Assembly: GCA_003427395.1 (NCBI GenBank)
Contig: BFEA01000001.1
Location: 9,623,583-9,687,574 of the forward strand
DNA length: 63,992 nucleotides
Source: Chara braunii
Taxonomy: Eukaryota; Streptophyta; Charophyceae; Charales; Characeae
Direction: 5' to 3'
The notes under the pieces are model-generated. The model was not told the DNA's origin. It saw only the letters and a list, made by a program, of their open reading frames with translations, and ran no database searches. This document shows positions 11,731-24,665 of the stretch, in pieces (the stretch's first letter is position 1; each line of letters starts with the position of its first letter). Both the position numbers and the translations under genes were made by a program.

Positions 11731-12419
11731 CGTCCGACGCAGGTGGCAGATTTCCCTGAACAGAAGGATGAGGAGACCGGCGTGCTGGACCCGTGCAGGC
11801 TGCAGAAGGCAAGATGTCAACGTCGTTTATGATGTCGTCAAGGCGAAGAAGTCGGACATCGTTGTTATTAAGAGATAGCATCAGTCGATGACGTGTGCGT
11901 CACCCAGACATGCCATCGCCTGAATGTGCATAGCCCCTATGTTTCAGTGGCATGATAGCAAATGATGGAGACCGACTCTCACACGAGTTTTTGGAAGCAC
12001 CAGCCACGGGCATGCTTAAAACCTGCATAGATGGTAGATAATCGTGAAAACAACTATCCATTTTGCTTCCCATTGTGTCAGGAACGTAGATGTACATGAC
12101 CTATGGAAACACACAACGCAAGAAGGCAACACGACATAGGCGTGAGAAGGGTCCCGACGTACAGAGGAACCAAACTATAGCACGGAGTGTCGGAGGCGTC
12201 CCCTTAATGTAGCAGGCAGGGGGGTCGCTGTTCTGGAAACAGGTCACCCCATCCCGTCCCCAACTGTGAGGGAGCCGTTCGGTTCCACAAAGCATGGGGA
12301 CATACCCCCCTTGACAACCACATGCTGGTCATGAAGCCCCACCCGCCCGGATCCGGCAACAACCCTTCTCATGAGGCAAGAGGTCCAGCAGTTAAGATCC
12401 CCGTCATGGGAATGGGCAC
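11731..12419. other. No recognisable gene
   Basis: Short shadow frames only; no family recognised. Confidence 0.4.
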
Positions 12420-12830
12420 GCAATGGACTCGGAACNCCNCCCTCCCCCCCCCCCTTTTCCCCGATGGGAAGGGGTCCGGCGTTTCGGGTCCACCGAACCC
12501 CCATTCCCCTTCGAACGGTCTGGTGATCCAGGTCCGCCGGGCCCCCGCTTTCTCACGGGGGGGGATGAGGCCGACCCGGAACGCCGAACCCCTAACTGTC
12601 GGCTGAAGGGGGTCTGGCGTTCTCGGTCCGCCAGACCCTCTTCCCTTGCGGGGGTTCATTGTTGTGGAAACGCTGGACCCCCGCACGGAAAGGGGGTGTG
12701 GCGGATCGGGAACACTGGACCCCCTTTCTTCTATGGGAAGGGGTCCCGCGTTCCGGACCGCCGACCCCTCATACGGAAAGGAGATTTCTGCAGACCCAGA
12801 ACGCGGTGTCGGAGGGCGCGGTGTCCCGGC
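12420..12830. repeat. GC-rich degenerate repeat array
   Basis: Variants of a GGGGTCCGGCGTTC-like string recur (near 12472, 12606 and 12739), alternating with their approximate reverse complement (GGTCCGCC, AACGCTGGACCCC). Open frames on both strands here, up to 190 codons, are Pro/Gly/Arg-rich products of the repeat and not genes. Two single N bases (12436, 12439) show weak assembly. Confidence 0.65.
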
Positions 12831-13150
12831 CCTCCGCTGCGTACCAGGCGCTCGTTCACTCACCTCTACGTATGGGATGCCTGCCTGCATACCTTCGCTG
12901 CAAGCTCGGTACCAGTCCACTGGGTCATGCAGAATTGACAAGCCCCGTTATTGGGCTCCCAGTGGTACTGCACAAGCTCGGTGCCCTGCCCTATAGCGGA
13001 CCAGCCTGTAGCTGAAGTGATGGTCGGATTTTGCCACGCGCCGGGCTCTAATGGCCCTGTTTTGGGCTAAGTGCGAGAGTGGGATGCCGATAGTCGGCTC
13101 GGTTTTCTCAACTGCGTGTCGGATCCCTATAGTCGTGTTTTGGGATAGGT

Positions 13151-13152
<2 letters not shown>

Positions 13153-13191
<39 letters not shown>
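13153..13191 (+). repeat. Poly(A) tract, 39 nt
   Basis: Long A run followed by GGGG. It may be the tail of a retroposon, but I could not define the upstream body. Confidence 0.9.
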
Positions 13192-13194
<3 letters not shown>

Positions 13195-13339
13195 GAATGA
13201 GAAAAGGTTGAGTGTTGGGCTTTGGATCTATGCTTAGATTTGGATCGCTGTCTTAGCGCCTCGGTGTTTGATGGTTTTTGGTGAGGTCGGGGCGCAGGAG
13301 AACTTTGAAGCGTCATTTTTCCTTTTTTTTTTACGGTAG

Positions 13340-13395
13340 TTATTATCATTATTATTATTGTTATTACTGTTATTATTATTATTATTATTTTATTT
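13340..13395 (+). repeat. (ATT)n microsatellite
   Basis: Imperfect TTA/ATT trinucleotide repeats. Confidence 0.9.
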
Positions 13396-16299
13396 ATCAG
13401 CTCTCTTATTTTGATCTCCTCCTTCTATCGCTTTCGCGAGGAGTCGACGGTTCGTTCATGAGCCCTGAGTGCAAACTGGTGGCCTAGACTGACCCGGCCT
13501 CTCGCTTATCACATTGTGTCTGAACTATCCGGTTGGGCGCCGCGTAGTAGGGTCTTAGGGGGCAACCCGCGACCTCTTTGGTAGGAGGCTTATCACCCCC
13601 CCGGTGGAGGGTCATAAACCCCCTCCTTGCCATCGGACGCAGGTACCCAATAGGAGTAGGCCGGCGACGTGTTTTGAAGGGAGGAGTGTGTCCGTCGGTA
13701 TCCCGTTATGGGACTACCGCTTCGGACCTTTAGTCACATCACGAGGATTAGTGATTGACCGAAGTGCAGTAAGTTCGGTTTGTGCTCTGACCGTAGTTGA
13801 GCGCATCGGCTCTTGCTTTTTCCGCAAAGGTGAGAACCCTCCCGGCCATGTCACGCAGGAGATAAATAAAACAAAACCAAGAGACAACTCAGGAACGACG
13901 CCTAACTAATCCCGCGAGCCGCCGAGATGGCCGCAGCGGCGCCGTTCCTTCGCCGCTCTAGCTGGGTGCGCAAACTGTACTTCCCGCGATCCCCTATGAC
14001 AGGATAGGTTCCCGCGGGGCATAAGCTTTCCTTCCCTGAGGGGCTATCACCACCCTTAAGGGCGTATCCCTACCGAGCTACAGACCCACGGGCGAAAGTT
14101 TTTAGACGCAATTGCAAAGGTAGGTCAGTCGATGGCGTTTGCTCGTTCGCTGTAGTATAAATACGCTTGGTTAATGCCAAGTGGACCCGAACGCCGCCCG
14201 TTCCTAGGACGCTGATCTCCTAGGCACGGAGCAAACGCCGGTCGACTAGGACGGTCTCAACCAAGAGTGAAACCCAACATTAATCCTAGTCTCTTTAACA
14301 CACAGTCAAGTGAAAGTTACAACAACCATACATAGCTACATCGAAAGGAATCTACCGTAGTCGATAGGATGGCATGTCCAATCTGAAGTGATAACTAAAA
14401 GAAATTGAATCTTCATTTAATACATCCATTATCACAAGATTAAAATACAATCCGGCCACCTCAGGTCGAACACCACGAAACAATCAAACAACCGCCACCA
14501 AGGAGTTGGCTTACTGAGAATAACAGTGATGCCGGCGAGGAGGTAGTCCGACTGCCTTAGTTTTGACTTGATGAGACGCGTTCCCAAAGTCATTTTTTTC
14601 AGACTACCGCTGACCTAAAATTAGACACGCACACACATGTCTCCATACTTTCTCGATCTTTTTGGATGACAAACTGCTTTGCGGATGATTCTTGATCAAA
14701 GGCATTGCTTGACGTGTTGCATGCCTCTTCCTCTAGGAAGTGGTGTGGGGTATTCCTCCTCCTCGTCCGAGCACAAGACTCGGATCTCAGAAGTCGGGCC
14801 GTCTCCAACGAATCGACAAATACGCCCCCGTAGAACGGTCCACTCTGGGTCGATAGCAGGGTCGGCTCCTTAAGCAACGAAGTGCCGCCCCAGATGCTCC
14901 CTAGAGGTAGAAGATGTGTCTACTGCAAGTAGCCTTCAATTATTTTTATTTCTCCTAAGTTCAGGGTAGCATGGACGAAAAGAATTCGAAGGAGATAAAG
15001 AATAAGAATCATTTGGACAGGTACAGGCAAATAAGGTCGTTCGGGATAGAACCGGTCAATCCTACGGGAAAGACTAAGTCCATTTGACCTTATTCTGCTT
15101 AATTTCATACGGATTTATCCTACGACACAAGTTGAATAATCTTTTTCAAAACGACAAGCTTCTTTTGACAAACAGGCAGGTGAGAGGTAAAAAGAAGACA
15201 ATCTTTTGATCTTCCCGAATAGGCATAATCAATCTCCTTTGCAAGCATCCTTCTACCTACCTGCACACCAAGCCAAGCAACAAGTTTAAAAGAAAACAGT
15301 AGATTCCCATGCTCGAGTCAGACTTTTTTCATGCACATGCATGACTCACACAACTTTCCTCTACCTTTTCTTTCGAACATTCAAACGAACAGGGTCAAGC
15401 AAAGTGTGGGTTCACACAGGTGTGAAGGAAAATCTGAGTCATTCAACTGACCTTGAGTGAAATTTGGTCCGACTCACTCACGAAAGCCGAGTAATAGGCT
15501 AATCAAAAGAAAATGACCGCCGTAGAACATGCGGCTCACAACTCCACAAGTTGTAGTCGTTTCACTGAACGACGGTCCACCGCCTTCTCCATGTGTCTGA
15601 TCACACCAAGGTTGGGTCCACTGAGATGTCTGAATGAGATAACCCTCAAATAGGGTGCTCCCATGATCCAATCTCATGCCGCTTCTACATCCTAGATAGT
15701 CTCAACGCAGCCCCAACTTGAACTGCACCACGTCCTCCAACGATACTTCCCAACCAGCCGCAAGTCCACGCCGCCTCCAAGCACCACGTACGCTCACAAC
15801 AACCACACAATATGTCGATCCCGATCTCAAATCAGTCCTACCCGGTCCCAAAATGATCCTAGACGGTCCCATGCTACTGCCGCATCACTAGATGGTCCCA
15901 AACTCAAATCCCGCTTGCACCGCGCGCCGCAAAAAAAATAAAGGTGGCCCCCGGTGAAACCCGCAGGTGCCGCGAGCCCCAAAAAATAAAGGTGTCCTTC
16001 CGCCGCAAATCGCAAGCGCTGCAATTCCAATAGTCAGTGCTGCGTGCACCCACTCAATGATCTCTTTGTGCTGCCAGTCCACGCACCATTGTCGCACAGT
16101 CCCAAACACACCACGTCAGTCCAGCCTCCAGGCCACCCGGGGATCCACCATAGCCGCTGCGCACCACCAAAAAAACAACGGCGGCTCCTACTTGCCATAT
16201 CGCCTAACTGGTACCATGGTCATCTAGCAGCACCGTCGCCTGCCGTGGTGCCAAACAGACAACACTTCCCCATACACCCACATGAACGCTGATGTAAAA
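13396..16299. other. No recognisable gene
   Basis: I found no open frame resembling a known protein on either strand. The reverse strand near 14060-14090 has a short string like a tRNA A box, but the B box is absent. Confidence 0.4.
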
Positions 16300-16530
16300 T
16301 GTTGATGCCGAGCGGTAAATCCGACGACACCTCCCTTCACAATGTTGTGCCGCCGCCAAATAAAATCGGCAGCATTTCCTCACTGAGAGCATTGCTGCCG
16401 CCGTGCAAAACCGGCAGCACTTCCGCACTCTTGCTGTTAAACCCAGTTGCCGCCGCCGCAAAAATCTGGCAGCGCTTCTGCGTCACTGCCAAAAAAATCA
16501 CAGTTGCCGCCGACCGGCAATACCGCCCTT
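16300..16530. repeat. Degenerate tandem repeat, roughly 50-bp unit
   Basis: Variants of a unit built around CCGCCGCAAAA, then CGGCAGC, then ACTTCCGCACT recur about four times. Overlapping frames on the minus strand (16828-16337) translate this repeat and are probably not a gene. Confidence 0.6.
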
Positions 16531-17182
16531 CTCCAGCAGCATGCAGCAGCCAGCCAACATTCACTAAAGTGAATGCCCCTGCAGCACTGCCACAAAGTGT
16601 GAGGCTGCTGGGTAGAGTGCTGGCTTTTATAGCCAGCCGAAGGCATATGGGCAGCTGCCTTGCCCACAACCAGACAAAATCCGTGGATGCTCCTGACCCT
16701 CGATCTAAATCAATGGCCAGGAGCCCAATGCCTTGGTTTTCTCCTAGGGGAACCAGGGTCATCAACCCCCAGGAGCACCTGGCCGCTTCCAAGGCCATGT
16801 GCCTCTCGAAATGGCTGCACTCAGCCATTTCAGGACTGTCGGTTCAACTGAACAGGCTCTGTTCCATCAGCCCTTAGAACCTTCTAGGGGTCGCACCTAG
16901 TCCACAGCTGCGGCCACATACGTGGCCGTTACTTTTCCTCCCCCACTCTCTTTGTTTTTTCCTCGTTTTTCAAAACGAGCTGCCTCCTTCCACCATGTCA
17001 TTTCACAGTGTCGAACTAGAGTCAAGCTCATAGGGTCTTCTCTCCCCCCTCTGCTGCAACACGCGCCTGCACCTGGCCGCCAACAGTGCCAGGTTCGGGC
17101 GTTGTTGAGTGCTGCAGCCCGTTACTTAAAACGAAGGGTTGCAGCACACTGCACAACGATGAAAGGGAGAGGGGGACCTGGC

Positions 17183-17210
17183 AAAAAAAAAAAAAAAAAA
17201 AAAAAAAAAA
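17183..17210 (+). repeat. Poly(A) tract, 28 nt
   Basis: Uninterrupted A run inside the hairpin cluster. Confidence 0.95.
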
Positions 17211-17377
17211 GTGATAAAAACTTACCTTGTGTTGCATCTGCCGCCCGTACGTAGCCGCAACCAGCGGCAGATTCATCGATCTTTGCCCATCCTCAGATGG
17301 GCTGTCGGGGCACAGCCCCTTGATGAGTCGGTCCAAGCCAGACGAAACAGTCTGGCTGTCACATCTCCCCCTCCCTT

Positions 17378-17391
17378 CTCTCTCTCTCTCT

Positions 17392-17456
<65 letters not shown>
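17378..17456 (+). repeat. (CT)n microsatellite
   Basis: About 78 bp of TC dinucleotides with one interruption. The long Ser/Leu or Arg/Glu frames across it are artefacts. Confidence 0.97.
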
Positions 17457-17459
<3 letters not shown>

Positions 17460-18164
17460 AGCCGACGGTCGCGACCGTTCGTCGCGACTGGAAACCACCC
17501 AAAATGTGTGCAGAGAGTCCCTCGTAACACAAGTACAAGGTTCCAAAACCCAAGCCCGGAACGTGGCCACGTTCCGTGGCAGATTCATTCGATTTTGCCC
17601 ATCCTACTGATGGGAAGACAACTCGTTCGTTGAAACGAACGGGTGCTCTAGGGAATTCACAAGCAGAAAGGAAATAGAAAGAAGAGAAAAGAAAAAAATC
17701 TAAAGAATCTAAGAAGAATCCTAATAAAGAAAATCTAAAAAGTAAAAAAAAAAAATAAAAAGAAAAAAAATTAACTTACCATTGAAAAACGGTCGCCCAT
17801 TCAGAACGGGCACCGTCAGAACTACTGGGGTCTTAACATTCCAGTCACTTCGGATAGCGCCAGCTGACGTGTCGTTATCAATTTTAGTTTTAGTTTTTTT
17901 TTTCCTTTTTAATTCCCGTTGGCTTATGCCAACGGCCTTACCACGTTCGTGGGCTCACCCACGGACTGTTGAAATACGAACCCGAGCTCGATCCCTACCG
18001 GGATCGGAAAAAAAAATTTGGCCCTTTTCTCGATTTATGCATGTCATCCCTGTGCAGGCCATGCAGCCCAATCGGCGTGGCTGATTTCAGCCGCGCGATC
18101 TCAATGATCGTGCGGCCGAAATTGGCCGCGCCATACGGCTTCGAGATCAGGCCACTCTGACAAA

Positions 18165-18250
18165 AGGAGCTAGCCCAATTCCGGTATGTCGGGTTCGATG
18201 TCTGCATCTGCGGCATATGAGCCTGAAGTCTTACCTATTGGGCTAGCTCC
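18165..18250. repeat. Long-range inverted repeat (14-bp arms)
   Basis: GGAGCTAGCCCAAT and its exact reverse complement ATTGGGCTAGCTCC are separated by about 60 bp. Confidence 0.8.
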
Positions 18251-18830
18251 TACTACGAGAAGAGTAGGAGCAACCCCTCTATATGAGGAGCTTGCCCAGT
18301 GCACCCCTCCTGCCCGTAGCCCAACAGGCTCTGTCCGCCTGTAGCCCTGCTGCCTCGCCTGCTTGAGGCTATGCAGGCCCTGTTCGCTGGCTTGTCCCAT
18401 CAGTTGGCCCCGAGTATCGACCGCGGCGGCCCCTAGCCCTTAACAAGGCAGGCTGCTGGGTCTCACGACCACCCATCGTAGTTTCAACCCCCCATACGGT
18501 GGTCACTATTACCCTTGTAGGCTCTGAATCACGCGTCATTATTTTAGGTAGGATAGGTTGAGCTTTAGTGTTCCCACGTCCGCGCGCCTCTGCGGCCCCG
18601 CTCTAAATTGCCGAGTACTGCCATTACTCTCAGATGCCGCAGATGTCCGGACTGGGGTTCTAAAAGTTTTAGCTTCCCGGTCATAGGTCAGGTCTGAATA
18701 AACTTTTGACAAACGTCAGTCTCATCAAGTCCTTCATCTCAACGCGAGAGTCGGACAATGTCCGACGTTCAAAATCCCCCGGCAAATACCCTTGTCAGGG
18801 TATTTGTCAGGGTATTTGCCCCGACACTGT

Positions 18831-21800
18831 TGAGCCACGGTCTCCCACGTTTCTTAAATTATTTGATCTTATTTATTTTATTATTTTGGGAACTCTAAAT
18901 TATTAATATGAAGAATTTAAAAGGAGGGACTATTTGAATTCTTCATTTAGAACGCAGGGATCGTGGTGAGTGGCGAGCCTATAAAGGGTGGAGCAAGCGA
19001 GTCACTGGCCACTGGCCGCTAGAAGCGCGTACGCAACCCCATTCTGCTAACGCTAGTAGTCTGAGGGAGAAGGGCAGAACGGTGAGGTACCTCGTTGGCG
19101 AGCTATTTGTGTGTGTGTGTGAGCCAGGTATTAGGCCATTGGCTATTCTAAGGGTGACTATGGCGGACCGAGATGGTCTGCATGGCTATAGGCCAAGGTA
19201 CATGAGGTACTCTTGGATGTAGGAATGAGGGGATGAAAAGGTCTCTTAGTTGAGACTATACTGACCTACGGGAAGCCTGCGGGAGAGGTGAGGCTGAAGA
19301 TTAACGCCTGTGGCCATCAAGAACAGGAAATGAGAAGAGGCGAGAGATTGCAGGCGGCTATTACCAAGGCGCGCAACAGGGCTGAACGGAGATGCAAGCG
19401 AGACGAGATAACTATGGGAATGCGGGTGACTGTCACTTACCACGAGGACGACTCCTCTACCAGGACTACGACCAGAGAGGTGCAGTGCATCGATCGAGAC
19501 TCCGAAGGGGAGTCTGAGATGAGAGACGCCGAGGCGACCTAGTCCTGACATGGATGCGACCAGCGGCAGCGAGATCACCAGTCTGCAGAGACCGTGGAGA
19601 AGGGCCTGAAGGCGAACTCGGGACGAGGACGATAGGAATCAGAGCGCAAAGCAATTACGAGACAGTCACGGGTGGGATGGTCACGCTCAATAACAGGGAA
19701 GGTAAGGCAGACAAAAAGTCAAAGTAAGTGGTAGGGGTACCCAAAAGACTATGAGCTGCAGTTGATACTAACTTCGCCCGGTCGGGAGCGGCGAGATCGT
19801 CTCCCCTTCAAGGGGTCTGAGTAGCTGTTTTTCTGAGGGCCACGCCATCTTCCACCTCCGGAGTGAGTCTAGTGGCAAACTAGTGCGCATGGTGAGTGGT
19901 GGCACGAATGCAAGTACATGGCGGAAGTCGGACCCTCGAGAATGTCCGTGAGCGAGTAGTCATGGTGGCACAGACTATGACTGTTTACTTCCCTTCTTTC
20001 TCCTCTCTCTCAGCCTCCGTATGATCGACGGAGGGGATTGATACTATATTCAAATTTACTCTTTTGCTTGTATCTGAGTACAAACGGCGTGCTAAGGCCA
20101 CAAACATGCCTTCCGTGGACGTCATTACTGGCGCGGAGGCGATAGCTCCAGGTATGAGTTTGCGGGACTGCCACCCACTCGAGGAAATCATCATCATCGA
20201 GTGATTAACCTGTTGCAGTGGGGAGGGGCGCACTTGTTCCTCCGGATTGACGCCTATGAAACTGCTCTCTTGAATGAGCGGATGAGGAAATATTTGAGAT
20301 CCGCTTGTTTCACACTCCGTGCTTGATCAGCGTGACAACGTGCCAGTTAGTCACGCGAAAGAGAGAGATGAGGGTTACAGGTCTTCGTGGATACTACATG
20401 CCTTGAGCACGTTCTGCGCGCAGGCGAAGTAGTTGAGGTCATCAGCCCCATCCATTAACCATCTAGTGCGCGAACTCTCATAAACTGCTGTATGCGGTGG
20501 TGGTTGAACGAAAGGTCAGGTACTGGGGGTGACTAAGGACGAGATGATCATAGAGTGCTGGAGGAAATGCAACGCGTATGCTACTGTGTTGAGAACGCAT
20601 GAGAGATGTGAATAGCAATCTATCAGTTGGTGCATGGCCAACTCCTAAAACATACGTGCGCATTCTAGCGGTCTGCTTTTGGGCACCACTCTCTGTGTCC
20701 ATGTTGGTCGGTATGTATCCTAGTGTTTGAAAGCATCTTTACTGGAAACGGTTGTGTGGTTAGATACTGACACCTACAACGAAAGGAGTCTTGGGACGAG
20801 GGGCATCTGACTGGCTTTGGGAACGACTAATGTTGGGGAGGTCAGTGCCACCAGGTAATTGCGAGCAGGAAACGTGACTTAGCTCGTCCTAGCGCTGACA
20901 CTACTGTGGTGACGAGGAGTCCATAAAACAGCTTGCTGATAACCCTCGTCGTCATTAGGGCACGTTTAGTGACTCGTATGAGCCATGAGTGTCGAACAGG
21001 TCTCAAAACGGGAGCGGAACGGAATCAATCGTCTTACCGTCACTGTCATAAAAGAGGGGTTTTGACCTTTCACCATTTGTTCGTTGTTTAGCCTGCAGAT
21101 GGTAACGAGCCAATCGAGTGACCTCATAGAGGAAGCTGCTACCAGTATCTGCAGGTAAATACCATCTAGAACTCTTACTTGTTGGACACTACCTCTATAA
21201 GTTGGGAACACTGTCCACCAACTTTTCTAGAGAGTCAGTTGAGTTGGTCTAGCAGTGAGTCGTTAGAATGGTGATTGGACGCTCTCTAAGCAAAGAAAAG
21301 GAAAAGGGTGGGAAAAATAGCTGCGGCCACTGCTTGAGATACTCTTGGACTGAGGCCCCTCGAATCTGTTACGCACTCACGGTCTTCATTGAGTCTTCCT
21401 TCTCTTCGGATCGAGAAGTGATAGTACGGAAGAACTGACAGATTTCGACTGCTATGAGGATTCTGGTGAAAGTGCTGAAAGGAGCATATATGAAGATAAA
21501 ACTTTCTCTTGCGTCCTTGATTGATTAACAAATCTCTCATCTCTCCGTTAAACCTTTGTGTTCGAGGTAACTATGAGTCATCATTGCGTTTTCTCGCCAG
21601 AAGAAACGTCACGTGTGGGAGGTTGTTGATTGACTCTGACAAGCTTCGTATTGAGCACCGAGCCTTAAGCACTTACTAATGAGGCTCCAATCTGTCAGTC
21701 AGGATTCGTCTTCTCCGCAAAAGGGATGAAAACTTCGAAACAGAAAAGTCACAAAATAACCGTAACATCGGTTTTACGCACTTAATCATTTTGCCTGATG

Positions 21801-22299
21801 GGAAAGAAACATGTGGTACTTAGGAGAATTGCATATTTGCTTGCAAAGTTTCTGACTGACGGAGATTAGTATTGCTCTTCGAAACATTAGGCTGCTCATT
21901 GACAAGGGGGTTGTCGACCCGAATACTAGCTCAAAATCTCCTCTGCACGTGTCGAGATTAAGACCTTGAGAAATGAGTACGAAATATGATATTATGCTAA
22001 TAAATGCCAAAAGAGAATGATTGTAAGAGGTTGAACGAGTGCTAAACTTTCGAAACATCCTGAGTAAAGCCAAAGTGAGCACTGCTAAGGAAAACTAAAC
22101 GTGAGACTCAGAAGTGAGTCGAGTCCTAACTCAGAAATGAGACCAAATCCAAGTTAATTCGCACCGAGATCCTTGCCAGACCGTTTAGTAAGAACCCTGG
22201 GTTCTATAATTTGATTTGCTGTTTGCGGCAGTCCGTTTTTATACTTGAGTGCGGGGAGGATTAAGTAGTATCATGTGTGAAAATTTCCTGACGCGATTT
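18831..22299. other. No recognisable gene; one TATA-like box
   Basis: There are no long frames and no protein family I know. A CCTATAAAGG string at about 18979 resembles a TATA box in front of a GC-rich stretch and could belong to an LTR, but I could not define LTR ends. The frame 19288-19542 (85 codons, Arg/Glu/Thr-rich) is unassigned. Confidence 0.4.
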
Positions 22300-22432
22300 A
22301 CTACCAGTAGTACTTCGTGTACTGTTCGAGTATAGTCCTTCGTCTGTAGCGCATTGTGCACTACTCGGGTACAGTTCCCCATTCGTAGTATGTCGTGTAC
22401 TATTCGAGAGGGCCCGCCGTCTGTGGCCCTTG
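22290..22432 (-). repeat. 39-bp coding-like repeat (13-residue period)
   Basis: The minus-strand frame through 22448-22239 repeats a 13-residue pattern at least three times: RIVHDILRMGNCT, RVVHNALQTKDYT and RTVHEVLL. The DNA period is therefore 39 bp. The frame is only 69 codons in total and has no recognised homologue. Confidence 0.55.
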
Positions 22433-22448
22433 GCGGTTGAAGATCCAC

Positions 22449-23539
22449 TCTTGCGATGCTACGGGTACCATTTAGAAGGGGTTACTGTCACTAATACCCG
22501 ATCAAATGCCTATATTTTTCAGCTTAGAATTCGAGTGAAAAATGCAAATGACATTCCATGGAAACTTTTGAGCAAGGGTCAGGCCTAATACCAAACAACG
22601 CGGCTAGAACGAGGAGCTGGTCCCAAGGTCTCTCGCGTTGGACCAATCAAATCCTAATTTCATCTGATTTCTGTTTTTTTCTTACATATTTAGTTTTTCA
22701 TTTCTTAAACCACTATTTAATTCAGCTTGGTCTATGCGGCTGAGTGTTAGTCTGAGTCCCACTTCGTACGTTACAGTGCTTTGAGTCGTTTACGAGGACT
22801 GTATGCATTCGCCTGGTCGGGGAATGTACAACTAAGCTAAGTGTTACACGAGCTCCTTGGGCAGTGAAAGAGTACAGTCAGTATTTTTATATTCTCCCAT
22901 CTATCATATCAATAGTGAAGAGATGTCTGGCGAACATCAACTCAAAACATGAACAGGGAGTAAGCACGTCTCTGTATTCAAGGTAGTCACTCAGAACTTG
23001 CCCTGACTTTACACTTAAATTTGCAACGTCGGACACGGACAGGACTTGCATTCGAACTTGTCGAGCTGCGTACGGACTCGTCCCAAGCTCCGGGTCATTG
23101 CTTTCAGACACAGAGTTTCGACTGAATGAACAACTCTTTTGAGTGCCCACACCCAAAAATCTCATACCCAACACAAGAGATTACGGGCATAACTCGTGTT
23201 CAAAGTTTTCAGAGAAAGTCATTTAAGGGAAAGCCTTGTGAGATCAGCATCATACGACTAGTGATTCATGATTAGTTGCATAGACAGTGCACTGACAGGT
23301 ATACAGCTCGGTCTATCAGTTAATCGAAGAAGTTCCGACAAACCGTTTTTTCGGTCTTATCTCGCCTCACCTTAAATAGCTTCTCATCGGCGCTAGGGAT
23401 TGGTGTTCAGACCGCTTCCGAGAAAGGACATCTCTCAAACCGCTCAGCCTGCATACATAGTGTATGAGTCCGTGGGTTACATTTGTATTAAGTCTATGCA
23501 ATCTCTCTGATTACCTCATTGGATCTTATTCTATGTTCA
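22449..23539. other. No recognisable gene
   Basis: Only short frames on either strand; no family recognised. Confidence 0.4.
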
Positions 23540-24240
23540 ACAGCAACCCGCGCAAGTGATAACAATACACGGGCAAATATTGTGTGAAAAATTAACAGAC
23601 CCTATTCCCCTCATGTCCCTACAAACCCTAGCCATAATTGTGAGAAAGGGAAGGGAGTTATGGGGACCAAAGACAAAGTGGGAATGACTTGCACCCTCCA
23701 TCTGGATAAAAAAGATGGCTGGGAGGAAGAAACACTCAATGGCATTCAATACAGTCAAAACTAATGAGAGGAGGTGCTTTAACGCTAGTAAACGACCAAA
23801 ATTTCCTTGAGTACACCTTCTACTTCTACAGATCAGATGGGCAGTTGCATAGCACCTTCTCCTCTATTGAAGCTGTTGATCGAGCACGGGAGGCCGTCAG
23901 GAATCAGCAGTAAGAACGAAAAGAAAGAAATATCTCGTGAGCAGCTTGCGTAACAGTGCAAAGGTGTACTAACCAAGTGAGAATCATACGACAATATTCA
24001 GAAGCCCTGATGTGATAGGGGACATTCACTACTATAAGGAAATAAGTCGCATCCAAGCATACAGTCAAAATCTAATCAGCGAGAACAATCTGCGCAACTG
24101 TTTTATTTGACCAGTCAGTTAAATCAGGGAATCCGTCAGAACCCAACTGTTTATTCTTCACATGAGTACGATTCAGTCTTTCCAGGTCAGTGGATCAGTT
24201 CTGGCCGGCCTCAATCAGATTGATCTCAAAGATGTTTTTT
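23540..24240 (+). pseudogene. Decayed coding sequence, N-terminal part (unassigned)
   Basis: Short protein-like stretches occur in shifting plus-strand frames: VGMTCTLHLDKKDGWEEETL (near 23675), EYTFYFYRSDGQLHSTFSSI (near 23815) and VYSSHEYDSVFPGQWISSG (near 24155). Biased, non-random residues separated by stops suggest a dead gene continuous with the repeated-domain region to the right. I do not recognise the family. Confidence 0.45.
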
Positions 24241-24249
24241 AGTATCGAT

Positions 24250-24665
24250 ATGTCAGTGCAACTGGCTTCAAGAGAGGGGACTTATCCGACTTTGCAGTTC
24301 ATGTTGAGTTTGCGGGAGACGCCATTCATGACTTGAGGGTCTACGTGAAGAAGGGTAAAGAAACACATGAGCACTTTGACTCAGTCTGGATCTCGGCTGC
24401 CAGGTATCTTGAAGAAAAAAAGAAAAAGTTCGATGAGAATGGTACCAAGTTGATTTGCAGTTTTGGGCCTAAGCTTTATACCGACTATCCAGAGCCTCAA
24501 GTACCTTTCGCTCTCACTGACGGTTCTTCCTGGGGAGACTGGGTAGATCTAACCAAAAGGTACAACTTACCTGCATCGATTGACTATGAGGTAGTGACTA
24601 AGTCATTAGAGTTCCAACATCTCAGACGAGGGATCTTCTCTCAACCATATCTTCCTATTCTATGA
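24250..24665 (+). pseudogene. Repeated-domain gene, copy A (decayed)
   Basis: The frame 24333-24665 and its upstream extension read FAVHVEFAGDAIHDLRVYVK and then ARYLEEKKKKF. The DLRVYV string followed by a Lys/Glu-rich helix corresponds to DIRPYV (25794), DVRIYV (26281), DIEIYV (26765) and DVRIYA (27172) downstream. Each occurrence is preceded by alternating hydrophobic and aromatic residues. Copy A ends in TGA at 24663-24665, close to where LTR-like sequence begins. The function is unknown. Confidence 0.55.

Larger units (their letters stand above)
16610..18830. repeat. Cluster of short inverted repeats (about 20 hairpins)
   Basis: Stems I checked base by base include 16619-16637 (7-bp stem, 5-nt loop), 16808-16831 (9/6), 16911-16928 (7/4), 16962-16979 (7/4), 17336-17357 (8/6), 17557-17576 (20-bp perfect palindrome), 17598-17614 (6/5), 17624-17641 (7/4), 17916-17935 (8/4), 17948-17963 (6/4), 17989-18006 (7/4), 18076-18095 (8 with one G-T pair, loop 4), 18093-18113 (8 with one G-T, loop 5), 18112-18129 (6/6), 18248-18271 (8/8) and 18750-18766 (7/3). 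Stem sequences differ from one another, so this is not a tandem repeat. No gene is recognised here. Confidence 0.75.

Noticed and set aside
12369-12941. A 190-codon minus-strand frame and a 171-codon plus-strand frame
   Set aside because: Both are Pro/Gly/Arg-rich readings of a GC-rich degenerate repeat, open on both strands, and cross N bases.
14030-14100. Possible tRNA on the minus strand (TCTGTAGCTCGGTAGGG)
   Set aside because: An A-box-like string is present, but I could not find a B box or a consistent cloverleaf.
17028-17633. Long frames (up to 186 codons) across the CT tract
   Set aside because: The middle is pure Arg-Glu or Ser-Leu dipeptide from the microsatellite; the flanks match nothing.
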